A stretch of 14,880 bases of DNA from contig CAZROR010000042.1 of NCBI GenBank assembly GCA_964601765.1, forward strand, positions 1 through 14,880, in the 5' to 3' direction. This document shows positions 1 through 7,398 of this stretch, piece by piece. This stretch comes from SZUA-181 sp964601765 (lineage in GTDB: Bacteria; Pseudomonadota; Zetaproteobacteria; Mariprofundales; Mariprofundaceae). The position numbers were made by a program, and so were the translations under genes. Under the pieces are notes generated by a model that saw only the letters and a program-made list of their open reading frames with translations, was not told where the DNA came from and ran no database searches. Positions within the stretch are counted from its first letter, which is position 1. The number at the start of each line of letters is the position of its first letter.

Positions 1-34
1 GGGTCGTTTGCTTGTTGTTGACAGGGGCAGCCAT
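1..34 (-). CDS. Possible start of an unidentified gene, cut by the left edge
   Basis: An ATG at 34 on the minus strand opens a frame reading MAAPVNNKQTT with no stop before the window edge. It lies 15 bases beyond the stop of the upstream AsmA-like gene, as the next gene of an operon would. No clear Shine-Dalgarno sequence precedes it, and eleven codons are too few to identify a product. It could equally be a chance open frame. Confidence 0.3.
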   Translation of the reverse strand, partial: MAAPVNNKQTT

Positions 35-49
35 ATCAGCCCGGATTTT

Positions 50-2746
50 TCATGAAGCCAGTGCCCGAATCAGAATGCCGCCCACCTCTCCGGTTCGGTG
101 CCGGGCCTGAGGCCAGACCGGGAAAATCCTCATCGTGGTAATGCCCTGCCGCCGCAAAAACCTTTCAATCATTGCCTGCGTATGGCGTATCCTCGCAATC
201 ATTCCGTTATCAAGCGGCTCGTTGCCAAGCTGCGGCTGCAAATCAATAACAAACCCATGGTGGCCCTTCAGGCCTGCCAGCATGCGGCGCAGTCGCGTGC
301 GCTCATTCAGTGACAGCGGCTTGCCGTCGTGCAGGCGTATATGCTCCAGTGTCATGACTGTCTCCTCCCGGACAAGCGGATCAGCGGGGGCGGCCTGCTC
401 CATCCGCTTGCGTATCACGCCCAGCAGTTGTCTGCCCAGCGTCCGCAGACCCAGTGCCCGGGTTTCCCCTGCCAGTGGCACCTTGATCCACCAGCGGGCC
501 GGCGATTTAAGCCGGTTGAAAATCGACTGCGTGCCATAACCGGCCAGTTTCAGCAGCGCATCATGGGGAAAAACCCCTGATTCCAGCTGGCCATGATACA
601 GGCCAAGATAAAGCACACCGCGGTATCTGCCACCCTCCCCCGCGTTTTTCAGCCGCAAGTCTGCATTCAGACGACCTCGCGTAATCCGCGGCGCACCGGA
701 AATGGCAAACCAGTCACCGAGGAAGAATGGCAGTGCGTGGCGCAGCCTGCCCCGTATGGCAAAGCGTTTTGTCGGCGAAAACACGTCCACGCTTCCACTC
801 AGTTGCAGCGCACCTTCGCCCAGCCGACCCTGCGCGCTGATCGGAGCATCATGGCCTGCATAGAGGCCTCTCACATGCACATTTACATGCTGCATCCAGC
901 CGGCGTCACCACCGATACTGATGGCACCGCCGTTTAGCGAGATATTATCCATCCGCCACTGATGCGACTGGTCCCCGGACGACGGTGTTGCAGCGGAGGG
1001 GGCGGCATCCATCGGCAGCAATGGCGCCTGATACCGCCAGCCATCTCCCCTTAGCCGGCTGATATGCATGACCCCCGTACCCGCCCGCATGATATCCAGC
1101 TGCAGGCGATCCACACCAATGCGCGTGCTGGCATGGGCGAGCAAAACAGATATTGCCCGTACGCTGCCGCTCGCATGTGTACCTTCTGCATCTCGCTGAA
1201 CGTGGAGCTTCAGGGAAACATCACCACCCAGTTCCGGTGCCTCTCCGACACCCAGCCAGGAGAAGTCGGGCAACAAAGGGCGCAGCTGCACCAGCGGCAC
1301 ATCGCTGGCCGTCACCTCCGCCTCAAGTGCAGACCGGGCGAGAGAGCCATGACTGAGAATACGCCAGTGTGCTGCTTCCCCGTCACTGCGCAGATCAAGT
1401 GTAATATCGCCACCGGGGCGCAGCTGCCCCGTACCATGCAGACCGATAAGGTGCAGAAAATCACCTTTGTCGTCGGGTTGCAGGCGCAGATGCAGTCGCT
1501 CCAGCGCAAGTGTCTCTACTGCCAGCTTCCAGCCCGGGGCAAAACCATCCATGCCGTGGTTGCCCGACAACCAGAATACAACATCAGCGCCTGTGGCAAG
1601 CAGTTTCTGAATGCGCAGTTTCTGCTCGGGCAGCTTCAACTCCAGGCCGGAAAAAACCACCTGCGGCAGCCGCCATGGTGGCAGGCTGGTGCCACTGTAA
1701 ACGGCATCGTTTAACGTGCCATCCGCCGTATAGTGCCAACGGGCAGAAGCCTGCTCACCACCTTCGAGCCTGATCTCACCGCTGAACACAGCGCTGGCAA
1801 GATGTCTCCCGCCCAGGGTAGGGGTCTGAATATCAGCCAGTGGGACTGCCTTGCAATCAAAACGGCCAGCGACCTGTCCGGCCTTTGCCGATACCGTGAA
1901 ATCGATAGCGGCACGGGGCCTTTCCACCTCCTCGCCTGTCTGTGTAACCGTACCGGCAAGTATCAGCTGGCCTGTCAGCTCATGGACGTTGCTATGCCAG
2001 TCGGCCCGCCAGGACAGATGGCCGTCACTGGCCCCGCGCAGCCATCGCGCCAGATCCAGCTGTACGAGCACGGGCTCAATCCCTACATGCTGCCACTTCC
2101 AGTCGGTTTGCATTCGCAGCCTGCCCGCCCTATCCCATTGCCATTCTCCGGTACCATCAAGCTCACCACCGGCCATCTCCATGTGTAATTGCAGGTGTCG
2201 GCCTGCTTTTCCAACATCCAGATGCAGTCGCCCTGAGGCAAGAAGCAGCTGGCCACTTACTGCATACGCACGCAGGAGAAGCTTGTCCACTTGCACGCGC
2301 TGGGTCATCCGCAGCAACCCCAGTGCCGCCAGTACGCGCCGTTGTGTCCCGGTATCGAACACATCCCGGTATTTCACTGGATGCAGATCAACCGTAAGCC
2401 CTTTGATATACACATCCGAAAAGACCAGGTGACCGGTCCCCAGTACGGAAAGCGGTGCATGCAGATATGCCTGGCTCGCGTGCAGCACCATGTCTGCACG
2501 CGAAAGACGTATGTTGTGGATGCTGATATCGCCACGTAGCAGCTGATAGTGGACACGCCCAGCCTTGCCTCCGGTGGATGCCAGCCACTGGTCAACCATC
2601 TGCTGTGCCTGCTGCTGGACATGTTCCTGCAAGCGGAAATGCAACACTGTGGCACTTGCGGCAAGCACGATCAGGCTGGCCAGATACCATCGCGCCCGCA
2701 CCGGTACCGGCCCATACATGCGTCGCAGAAGGGATATGATACGCAT
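50..2746 (-). CDS. AsmA/DUF748-like inner-membrane-anchored envelope protein
   Basis: The product is about 898 residues. A basic N-terminus is followed by one hydrophobic segment near residues 21-37 (YLASLIVLAASATVLHF), then a very long, mostly beta-strand-like region with repeated short strands and glycine turns. This is the look of AsmA-superfamily proteins, which are anchored in the inner membrane and project into the periplasm, where relatives affect outer-membrane assembly or phospholipid transport. The last 70 or so residues differ: a strand (HGFVIDLQPQLG), a long helix ending FLRRQGI, and a final strand GGILIRAL. This resembles the OmpA-like tail of DUF748 proteins. The start is uncertain: GTG at 2749, ATG at 2746 and ATG at 2719 are in frame and none has a well-spaced ribosome-binding site. 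It follows acs after a gap of about 50 bases, so the two may be co-transcribed. The family call rests on overall architecture; the substrate is unknown. Confidence 0.6.
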   Translation of the reverse strand: MRIISLLRRMYGPVPVRARWYLASLIVLAASATVLHFRLQEHVQQQAQQMVDQWLASTGGKAGRVHYQLLRGDISIHNIRLSRADMVLHASQAYLHAPLSVLGTGHLVFSDVYIKGLTVDLHPVKYRDVFDTGTQRRVLAALGLLRMTQRVQVDKLLLRAYAVSGQLLLASGRLHLDVGKAGRHLQLHMEMAGGELDGTGEWQWDRAGRLRMQTDWKWQHVGIEPVLVQLDLARWLRGASDGHLSWRADWHSNVHELTGQLILAGTVTQTGEEVERPRAAIDFTVSAKAGQVAGRFDCKAVPLADIQTPTLGGRHLASAVFSGEIRLEGGEQASARWHYTADGTLNDAVYSGTSLPPWRLPQVVFSGLELKLPEQKLRIQKLLATGADVVFWLSGNHGMDGFAPGWKLAVETLALERLHLRLQPDDKGDFLHLIGLHGTGQLRPGGDITLDLRSDGEAAHWRILSHGSLARSALEAEVTASDVPLVQLRPLLPDFSWLGVGEAPELGGDVSLKLHVQRDAEGTHASGSVRAISVLLAHASTRIGVDRLQLDIMRAGTGVMHISRLRGDGWRYQAPLLPMDAAPSAATPSSGDQSHQWRMDNISLNGGAISIGGDAGWMQHVNVHVRGLYAGHDAPISAQGRLGEGALQLSGSVDVFSPTKRFAIRGRLRHALPFFLGDWFAISGAPRITRGRLNADLRLKNAGEGGRYRGVLYLGLYHGQLESGVFPHDALLKLAGYGTQSIFNRLKSPARWWIKVPLAGETRALGLRTLGRQLLGVIRKRMEQAAPADPLVREETVMTLEHIRLHDGKPLSLNERTRLRRMLAGLKGHHGFVIDLQPQLGNEPLDNGMIARIRHTQAMIERFLRRQGITTMRIFPVWPQARHRTGEVGGILIRALAS

Positions 2747-2800
2747 CACCTCAGCATGTCGGCACGGGAAAGGTATCCCACGGCGTATTCCTGTTGAGCG

Positions 2801-4753
2801 CTATGAAGCAGCCTGCAACTGCTCGATTACCTGCCGGTCTTCAAGCGTGGAGATATCCTGCCTGATCTCACGGCCGGCCGCGATATCACGCAGCAGCCGT
2901 CGCATGATTTTACCGGATCGGGTTTTGGGCAGCCCCTCGGCGAAACGAATATCGTCCGGCTTGGCAATAGGGCCGATTTCATGGGCAACATGTGCGCACA
3001 GCGCCGCCTTCAGCGCCGCAGAATCATCCGCCGGGGCCTTGAGCACGACAAAGGCGAAAATTGCCTCTCCCTTCACGTCATCTGGACGCCCGACAACCGC
3101 AGCCTCGGCCACCTGGGGATGTGCCACCAGGGCGGATTCGATTTCCATTGTACCAAGGCGATGGCCGGAAACGTTCAGCACATCATCCACCCGCCCCATA
3201 ATCCAGAAATAACCATCCTCATCACAACGGGCTCCATCACCGGCAACATAGTAGCGGCCGTCAAACTTGCGCCAGTAGGTTTCCTCGTAGCGCTTCGCAT
3301 CCCCCCAGATGCCACGCAGCATCGAAGGCCAGGGACGGGTAATGACCAGCAACCCGCCTTCTCCTCGCCCTACCGGCTTGCCTTCGTTATCAACGACAGC
3401 AGCAAAAATGCCCGGCAGCGGATGGGCCGCAGACCCCGGCCTTGTCGGTGTGGCAAAAGGTAACGGAGTAATCATGTGACCGCCCGTTTCGGTTTGCCAC
3501 CAGGTATCGACAATCGGGCAGCGGCTGCCGCCGATCACCGTGTAGTACCACATCCAGGCTTCCGGATTGATGGGCTCACCAACCGTGCCGAGAATGCGCA
3601 GACGTGAAAGATCGTGCCTGGCAGGCCACTCGTCACCGGCCTTGATGAGCGCGCGGATCGCCGTCGGCGCCGTGTAGAAAACGGTTACGCCGTGGGATGC
3701 GCATATCTGCCACAGCCGGCCGGGGTCGGGATAGGTTGGCACACCTTCGTACATCAGTGTCGTACCGCCACAGGCCAGCGGGCCATAAACCGTATACGTA
3801 TGGCCGGTAATCCAGCCGACATCAGCCGTACACCAGAACAGGTCTGACTCGGGCCGGAAGTCGAATGTCCACAGCATCGTCAACCTGGCCCAGAGCAGGT
3901 AGCCGCCGCTTGCATGCACAATGCCCTTGGGCTTGCCGGTGGAACCGGATGTATACAGGATGAAAAGCGGATGCTCGGCCGACAACGCTACCGGCTCACA
4001 GGCATCCGGCTGCACCGCCAGCGCCTCATGCCAGTCCACATCCCGTCCCTTGTGCCAGCTCACGGCATTGCCGCCACGCCTGACGACAAGCACGTGACGG
4101 ATGCTGTCACAGCCTGTTTTGAGTGCCTCATCCACACTGGGTTTCAGGGCATGGATGCCGCCGCGCCGGTAGCCTCCGTCAGCCGTGATCACAAGCTTCG
4201 CACCGGCATCCTCGATGCGCTCTTTCAGCGCATGCGCGGAAAATGCGCCAAACACGACCGAGTGCGTCGCACCAATGCGGCTGCATGCAAGCATCGCCAC
4301 GGCGGCCTCCGGAATCATCGGCATATAAATAACAACACGATCACCCGCTTCAATGCCCAGCTCGCGCAAGGCATTGGCGGCCCGGCAGACATCACGGAGC
4401 AGCTCCGCATACGTGATATGTCGCACCTCACCGGGCTCGCCCTCCCAGATGATGGCCGGCCACTCACCCAGGCCAGCAGCCACATGCCTGTCCAGACAGT
4501 TTTCGGAAACGTTCAGCTCGCCATCTTCAAACCAGCGGAAGCACGGCGCGTGCTCATCATTCAGCACACGCGTAAAAGGTGTTCTCCAGCTCAGGTGCTC
4601 GCGTGCAAGTCGACGCCAGGCACCATCGAAATCTGTCTCGAACGCATGTCGCAACGCATGATAGGCCTCCATGGATGCGATGCGCGCACCTGCTCCGGGG
4701 GGCGGATCAAACTTCCTGTTTTCCTGAAGGATAGATTGAATTTCTCCTGACAT
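2801..4753 (-). CDS. acs: Acetyl-coenzyme A synthetase (AMP-forming)
   Basis: The 650-residue protein is full length for acetate-CoA ligase. It activates acetate with ATP to acetyl-AMP and then forms acetyl-CoA in the cytoplasm. Visible signatures are the N-terminal ACAS segment, the adenylate-forming P-loop YTSGSTGKPKG at about residues 267-277, the DTWWQTETGG motif at about 416-425 whose tryptophan shapes the small acetate pocket in known Acs, and the C-terminal KTRSGKIMRR with the catalytic lysine at about residue 615. In other bacteria that lysine is the one inactivated by acetylation. The ATG at 4753 is preceded by GGGAGGTGA about seven bases upstream, which supports this start. It is divergent from cutA across 94 bases; I could not see a convincing promoter there. 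Acs allows growth on, or scavenging of, acetate. Confidence 0.97.
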   Translation of the reverse strand: MSGEIQSILQENRKFDPPPGAGARIASMEAYHALRHAFETDFDGAWRRLAREHLSWRTPFTRVLNDEHAPCFRWFEDGELNVSENCLDRHVAAGLGEWPAIIWEGEPGEVRHITYAELLRDVCRAANALRELGIEAGDRVVIYMPMIPEAAVAMLACSRIGATHSVVFGAFSAHALKERIEDAGAKLVITADGGYRRGGIHALKPSVDEALKTGCDSIRHVLVVRRGGNAVSWHKGRDVDWHEALAVQPDACEPVALSAEHPLFILYTSGSTGKPKGIVHASGGYLLWARLTMLWTFDFRPESDLFWCTADVGWITGHTYTVYGPLACGGTTLMYEGVPTYPDPGRLWQICASHGVTVFYTAPTAIRALIKAGDEWPARHDLSRLRILGTVGEPINPEAWMWYYTVIGGSRCPIVDTWWQTETGGHMITPLPFATPTRPGSAAHPLPGIFAAVVDNEGKPVGRGEGGLLVITRPWPSMLRGIWGDAKRYEETYWRKFDGRYYVAGDGARCDEDGYFWIMGRVDDVLNVSGHRLGTMEIESALVAHPQVAEAAVVGRPDDVKGEAIFAFVVLKAPADDSAALKAALCAHVAHEIGPIAKPDDIRFAEGLPKTRSGKIMRRLLRDIAAGREIRQDISTLEDRQVIEQLQAAS

Positions 4754-4847
4754 GGGCTGTCACCTCCCGTTGCTCTTGCTAGCATGGAACCCCATCCGGC
4801 GACAAGACATCAAGCACACGTTTTCCTCCTCGCCCGTCCCGCGTAGC

Positions 4848-5186
4848 ATGTGCCGCGTGCAAGATGACAGCATCCACATCATCCTGACCAGCGTTGACAG
4901 CGAGGCCGGCGCAAACATGCTCGCACACGGACTCATTGACGCCCATCTGGCTGCCTGCGTCCACATATCGGCACCCGGCCAATCGGTATACCGGTGGCAG
5001 GGTGCGATCCAGCATGACGGAGAATACTATCTGAGCATCAAGACCAGCGCACCGGCGGTGGAACAGGCCGTATGCTGGCTGGAAAAACATCACCCCTATG
5101 ATGTACCGGAAATCATCCGTTTGCAGGGAACAGCGGCCGAGGCCTATGGTAACTGGGTGCAGGCTCAGACCATGATCACTTCATGA
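4848..5186 (+). CDS. cutA: CutA divalent-cation tolerance protein
   Basis: This is a 112-residue CutA1-family protein, a small trimer with a ferredoxin-like fold, linked genetically to copper and other divalent-cation tolerance though its biochemical role is unsettled. Family marks are the start of the fold (HIILTSVDSEAGA), the central ACVHI...SVYRWQG segment (cysteine 37), LSIKT, and HPYDVPE at about residues 82-88, which holds the conserved histidine and glutamate. The frame is open upstream to 4752, but those 32 residues resemble nothing in CutA and would overlap the acs start, so I chose the ATG at 4848. A GTG at 4857 is also possible. No strong ribosome-binding site precedes either. It stands 67 bases upstream of the CcdA-like gene, and CutA is often found near thiol-disulfide transporters. 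Confidence 0.93.
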   Translation: MCRVQDDSIHIILTSVDSEAGANMLAHGLIDAHLAACVHISAPGQSVYRWQGAIQHDGEYYLSIKTSAPAVEQAVCWLEKHHPYDVPEIIRLQGTAAEAYGNWVQAQTMITS

Positions 5187-5253
5187 TGCGTTCACCCTGC
5201 TCCCGTAAGCATGCCGCCGCACGCCGGATAAAAATGCAGGAGGAGCCGCAGCC

Positions 5254-6000
5254 ATGATTGAAGTCACCTTTGCAGGGGCGCTGCTGGCAGGGCTGCTATC
5301 TTTTCTGTCGCCCTGCGTGCTGCCGCTTGTGCCCGCCTATCTCTCATTCATTAGCGGCACATCCGTCAATACCCTGCGCTTACACGAGGCCCCCATGCGG
5401 GGGCGCACGATTATCCAGTCCGTATGGTTTATCGCCGGCTTCAGCCTGGTTTTTGTTGCCCTCGGGGCATCGGCCACACTGGCCGGCCAGTGGCTGTTGT
5501 CACACCTCGCCATCCTGGGAAAAATCGCCGGAGCCATCATCTTCATTTTCGGCATGCATTACACAGGCCTGATTCGTATTCCGTTCCTGATGATGGATGC
5601 ACATATCGACACGAAGCGTATCAAGGCCACCCATGGGCTGGGTGCCCTCGTGCTCGGTGCCGCTTTTGCCTTTGGCTGGACACCCTGCGTCGGCCCCATC
5701 CTCGGCGCCATCCTGGCCGTGGCCGGGGCCCAGAACAGCGTCGCGCATGGTATCGGGCTGCTCACCGTCTATTCCGCAGGCCTTGGCATTCCCTTTCTGC
5801 TTGCAGCCCTGGCCACAGACCGCTTCATCCGCTGGATGCAGGACTTCAGACGCCACCTTCATGCCGTGGAAATCATCTCGGGCATCCTGCTGATGGGTGT
5901 CGGCGCACTGATTTTCCTGGGCAGCTTCAGCACCTTGTCCGCATTGCTGATCAAATGGTTTCCCGCCCTTGCCGGGATTGAGTCGTCCCTGACACCATAA
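5254..6000 (+). CDS. ccdA: CcdA-type membrane thiol-disulfide transporter (DsbD transmembrane family)
   Basis: This 248-residue polytopic membrane protein carries only the membrane core of the DsbD family. CcdA proteins move electrons from cytoplasmic thioredoxin across the inner membrane to periplasmic partners, for cytochrome c maturation or disulfide reduction. The two redox cysteines sit in the expected motifs: SPCVLPLVPAY in the first membrane segment (C21) and GWTPCVGPIL in the fourth (C145), each with flanking prolines. About six hydrophobic segments are visible. The alpha and gamma thioredoxin-like domains of full DsbD are absent, so an external partner protein must take the electrons. 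The ATG at 5254 follows a strong AGGAGGAG about ten bases upstream. No cytochrome c maturation genes are in the window, so the specific acceptor cannot be named. Confidence 0.9.
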   Translation: MIEVTFAGALLAGLLSFLSPCVLPLVPAYLSFISGTSVNTLRLHEAPMRGRTIIQSVWFIAGFSLVFVALGASATLAGQWLLSHLAILGKIAGAIIFIFGMHYTGLIRIPFLMMDAHIDTKRIKATHGLGALVLGAAFAFGWTPCVGPILGAILAVAGAQNSVAHGIGLLTVYSAGLGIPFLLAALATDRFIRWMQDFRRHLHAVEIISGILLMGVGALIFLGSFSTLSALLIKWFPALAGIESSLTP

Positions 6001-6051
6001 AACAAATATCCCTGCCGGTCATGGTTGACCCGGGCGAATGGCAATGCTTCA

Positions 6052-6336
6052 ATGCCCCGCATGCAGGAGCAGTTTCAGGAACGCATTGACAGGCTTGGTC
6101 ACCTGCTGGCGGACGTTCGCCGCAATATGGAAAGCCTGATGGCTGAAAACCAGCGGCTGAAAGAGGTGGTTCGGCTGGCTGAAAGCGAGTTGCGCAACCG
6201 GCGGGATCAGGTGCAGAAGCTGGAGACACAGCACCAGACCATGCAGGAAAGGCAGTCCGAGGCAAGGCGTGCCGTGGAGCAGACCATTGCCAGACTGGAT
6301 GCGCTGGCATCCAGAGTTGACCAGCCGAATCCATGA
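6052..6336 (+). CDS. Small coiled-coil protein, TIGR02449/ZapB-like
   Basis: This product of about 94 residues is almost entirely heptad-patterned (RIDRLGHLLADVRR, ENQRLKEVVRLAESEL), so a coiled coil is expected throughout. Position directly before zapA, with an ATGA overlap of stop and start, matches the TIGR02449 family of ZapB-like proteins that precede zapA in many Gammaproteobacteria. A role with ZapA at the Z-ring is inferred from this position, not shown. The start is uncertain: TTG at 6025, ATG at 6052 and ATG at 6061 are all in frame and none has a clear ribosome-binding site. Known family members are shorter, about 65-75 residues, so this one has an extended C-terminus, still with heptad-like spacing. 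Confidence 0.75.
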   Translation: MPRMQEQFQERIDRLGHLLADVRRNMESLMAENQRLKEVVRLAESELRNRRDQVQKLETQHQTMQERQSEARRAVEQTIARLDALASRVDQPNP

Positions 6337-6626
6337 CCCATTCCGTTGATGTCACTCTACTCGGTCGCACGCTGACAATTCGCACGCAGAACGCGCCGGA
6401 ACAGGTGCTCGCAGCCGCGGCCCTTGTACAGGAACGGCTTGATGAGCTGCACAAAATGGGTACAGCCGTGGCATCAGACAGGCTGCTTGCGCTTGTGGCG
6501 CTGAATCTGGCAGGTGAGCTTATTTCCAGTCAGCGAACGCAGCTGGACGGGGCCGAGGCCTTGCTCTCGGCGCTGGATGATGTAGCCTTACAGGCAGAAG
6601 GTTTGGCGAAAGTGCCCCTGCGCTGA
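6333..6626 (+). CDS. zapA: Cell division protein ZapA
   Basis: The 97-residue protein has the ZapA pattern: an N-terminal globular part beginning SVDVTLLGRTLTIRT, then helices AAAALVQERLDELHK and SDRLLALVALNLAGELISSQ leading into a C-terminal coiled coil. ZapA crosslinks FtsZ filaments at midcell. Its ATG overlaps the stop of the upstream coiled-coil gene (ATGA), so the pair should be translationally coupled. The gene is followed at once by 6S RNA, whose 5' pairing strand begins before the zapA stop codon. The order zapA - 6S RNA - fau is a classic proteobacterial arrangement and supports all three calls. Confidence 0.92.
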   Translation: MTHSVDVTLLGRTLTIRTQNAPEQVLAAAALVQERLDELHKMGTAVASDRLLALVALNLAGELISSQRTQLDGAEALLSALDDVALQAEGLAKVPLR

Positions 6627-6795
6627 GCGATTGGCAGTCATAGTTGCCAGAGCCTATATTTGTCGAAAGGGAGCTTCTCTACCTTTGCCGTGTGCGTCCC
6701 GCCAGGGCGGGATACCTGACGCAAGGGTGCGGCGCCCACCTCATCATGAGGGTTCGACAACTTAGTGCCGTCTCGCCAGCGCGGGGGCGCTCTTT
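6611..6795 (+). ncRNA. ssrS: 6S RNA
   Basis: 6S RNA binds the sigma-70 holoenzyme by mimicking an open promoter. A terminal closing helix forms from 6611-6625 (AGTGCCCCTGCGCTG) and 6777-6791 (CAGCGCGGGGGCGCT): 15 continuous pairs, two of them G-U. This gives a mature RNA of about 181-185 bases, the size of E. coli 6S (184). At 6650 GAGCCTATATTT matches E. coli GAGCCGATATTT on the 5' side of the central bubble with one change. On the 3' side, CACCTCATCATGAGGG (6737-6752) parallels the small bubble hairpin CACCTTGAACCAAGGG. An inner helix TTGTCGAA (6659-6666) with TTCGACAA (6752-6759) and an apical hairpin around GTCCCGCC/GGCGGGAT fill the arm. It lies between zapA and fau, as expected. No convincing promoter was seen inside zapA; the ends are structural estimates. 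Confidence 0.88.
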
Positions 6796-6813
6796 TTCCC
6801 TCCCCCGCATCAC

Positions 6814-7398
6814 ATGACCGACAAGCATACACTTCGCCAGCGCGCCTTGAGTGCCCGCCGCAGTCTTGACGAAGCGCAGCGCGCCAGGGCATCAGCAGCC
6901 ATTCAGCATCGGTGCCTGGAATATATCGCATGCCTTGGTGGCATCGACCATATCCTTCTCTACCGGGCCCTGAGCGATGAAGTAGATACCACTCACCTGT
7001 TTTCACAACTTCACCAGACAACCTATGCTCCCGTCACCCGTGGCAGCGGCCACATGCAGTGGCGGCGCGTTACCCCTGACACGCAGTGGGAAAAAGGCGC
7101 ACATGGCGTGCAGGAGCCGTCGGACGGCGCCTTCTGGACACCGCAGAGCGGCACAAGCCTGCTCATCTGTCCCATAGTCGGGTTTGACCGGCAGGGTAAC
7201 CGTCTCGGGCTGGGACTGGGCTGCTTCGACCGCTGGCTGGCCGAACATGCGCGCTATCTACAGCGCGTCATCGGGCTGGCCTTTGCCTGCCAGGAGGTTC
7301 CGCATATCCCATGCGACACACATGACTTCCCCATGCATGCCATCATCACGGAAATGGAGACTATTGAATGCCGGACATCATCAACATCCTCGTCATAG
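6814..7398 (+). CDS. fau: 5-formyltetrahydrofolate cyclo-ligase
   Basis: The 194-residue enzyme converts 5-formyltetrahydrofolate to 5,10-methenyltetrahydrofolate with ATP, in cytoplasmic one-carbon metabolism. The family signature appears as GFDRQGNRLGLGLGCFDR at residues 123-140. It matches the usual G.RLG.G.G.YDR loop but has CF where YY or FY is common. N-terminal KHTLRQRALSARRSL is the typical R-rich first helix. The ATG at 6814 is only about 20 bases after the 6S RNA helix and has no visible Shine-Dalgarno sequence, so translation may depend on how the zapA-6S-fau transcript is processed. Its 3' end overlaps the next gene by 31 bases. The symbol fau (also ygfA) follows the zapA-6S neighbourhood. 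Confidence 0.94.
   Translation: MTDKHTLRQRALSARRSLDEAQRARASAAIQHRCLEYIACLGGIDHILLYRALSDEVDTTHLFSQLHQTTYAPVTRGSGHMQWRRVTPDTQWEKGAHGVQEPSDGAFWTPQSGTSLLICPIVGFDRQGNRLGLGLGCFDRWLAEHARYLQRVIGLAFACQEVPHIPCDTHDFPMHAIITEMETIECRTSSTSSS

Noticed and set aside
3914..4750. 278-codon open frame on the plus strand opposite acs
   Set aside because: It is antisense to conserved acs motifs and has no family features.
4752..4847. Upstream in-frame extension of cutA
   Set aside because: The added 32 residues are unlike CutA, would overlap the acs start, and lack a ribosome-binding site.
6561..6588. TTGCTC-16-TAGCCT as a 6S RNA promoter inside zapA
   Set aside because: Only three of six positions match in each hexamer, and the start would fall about 18 bases before the structural 5' end.
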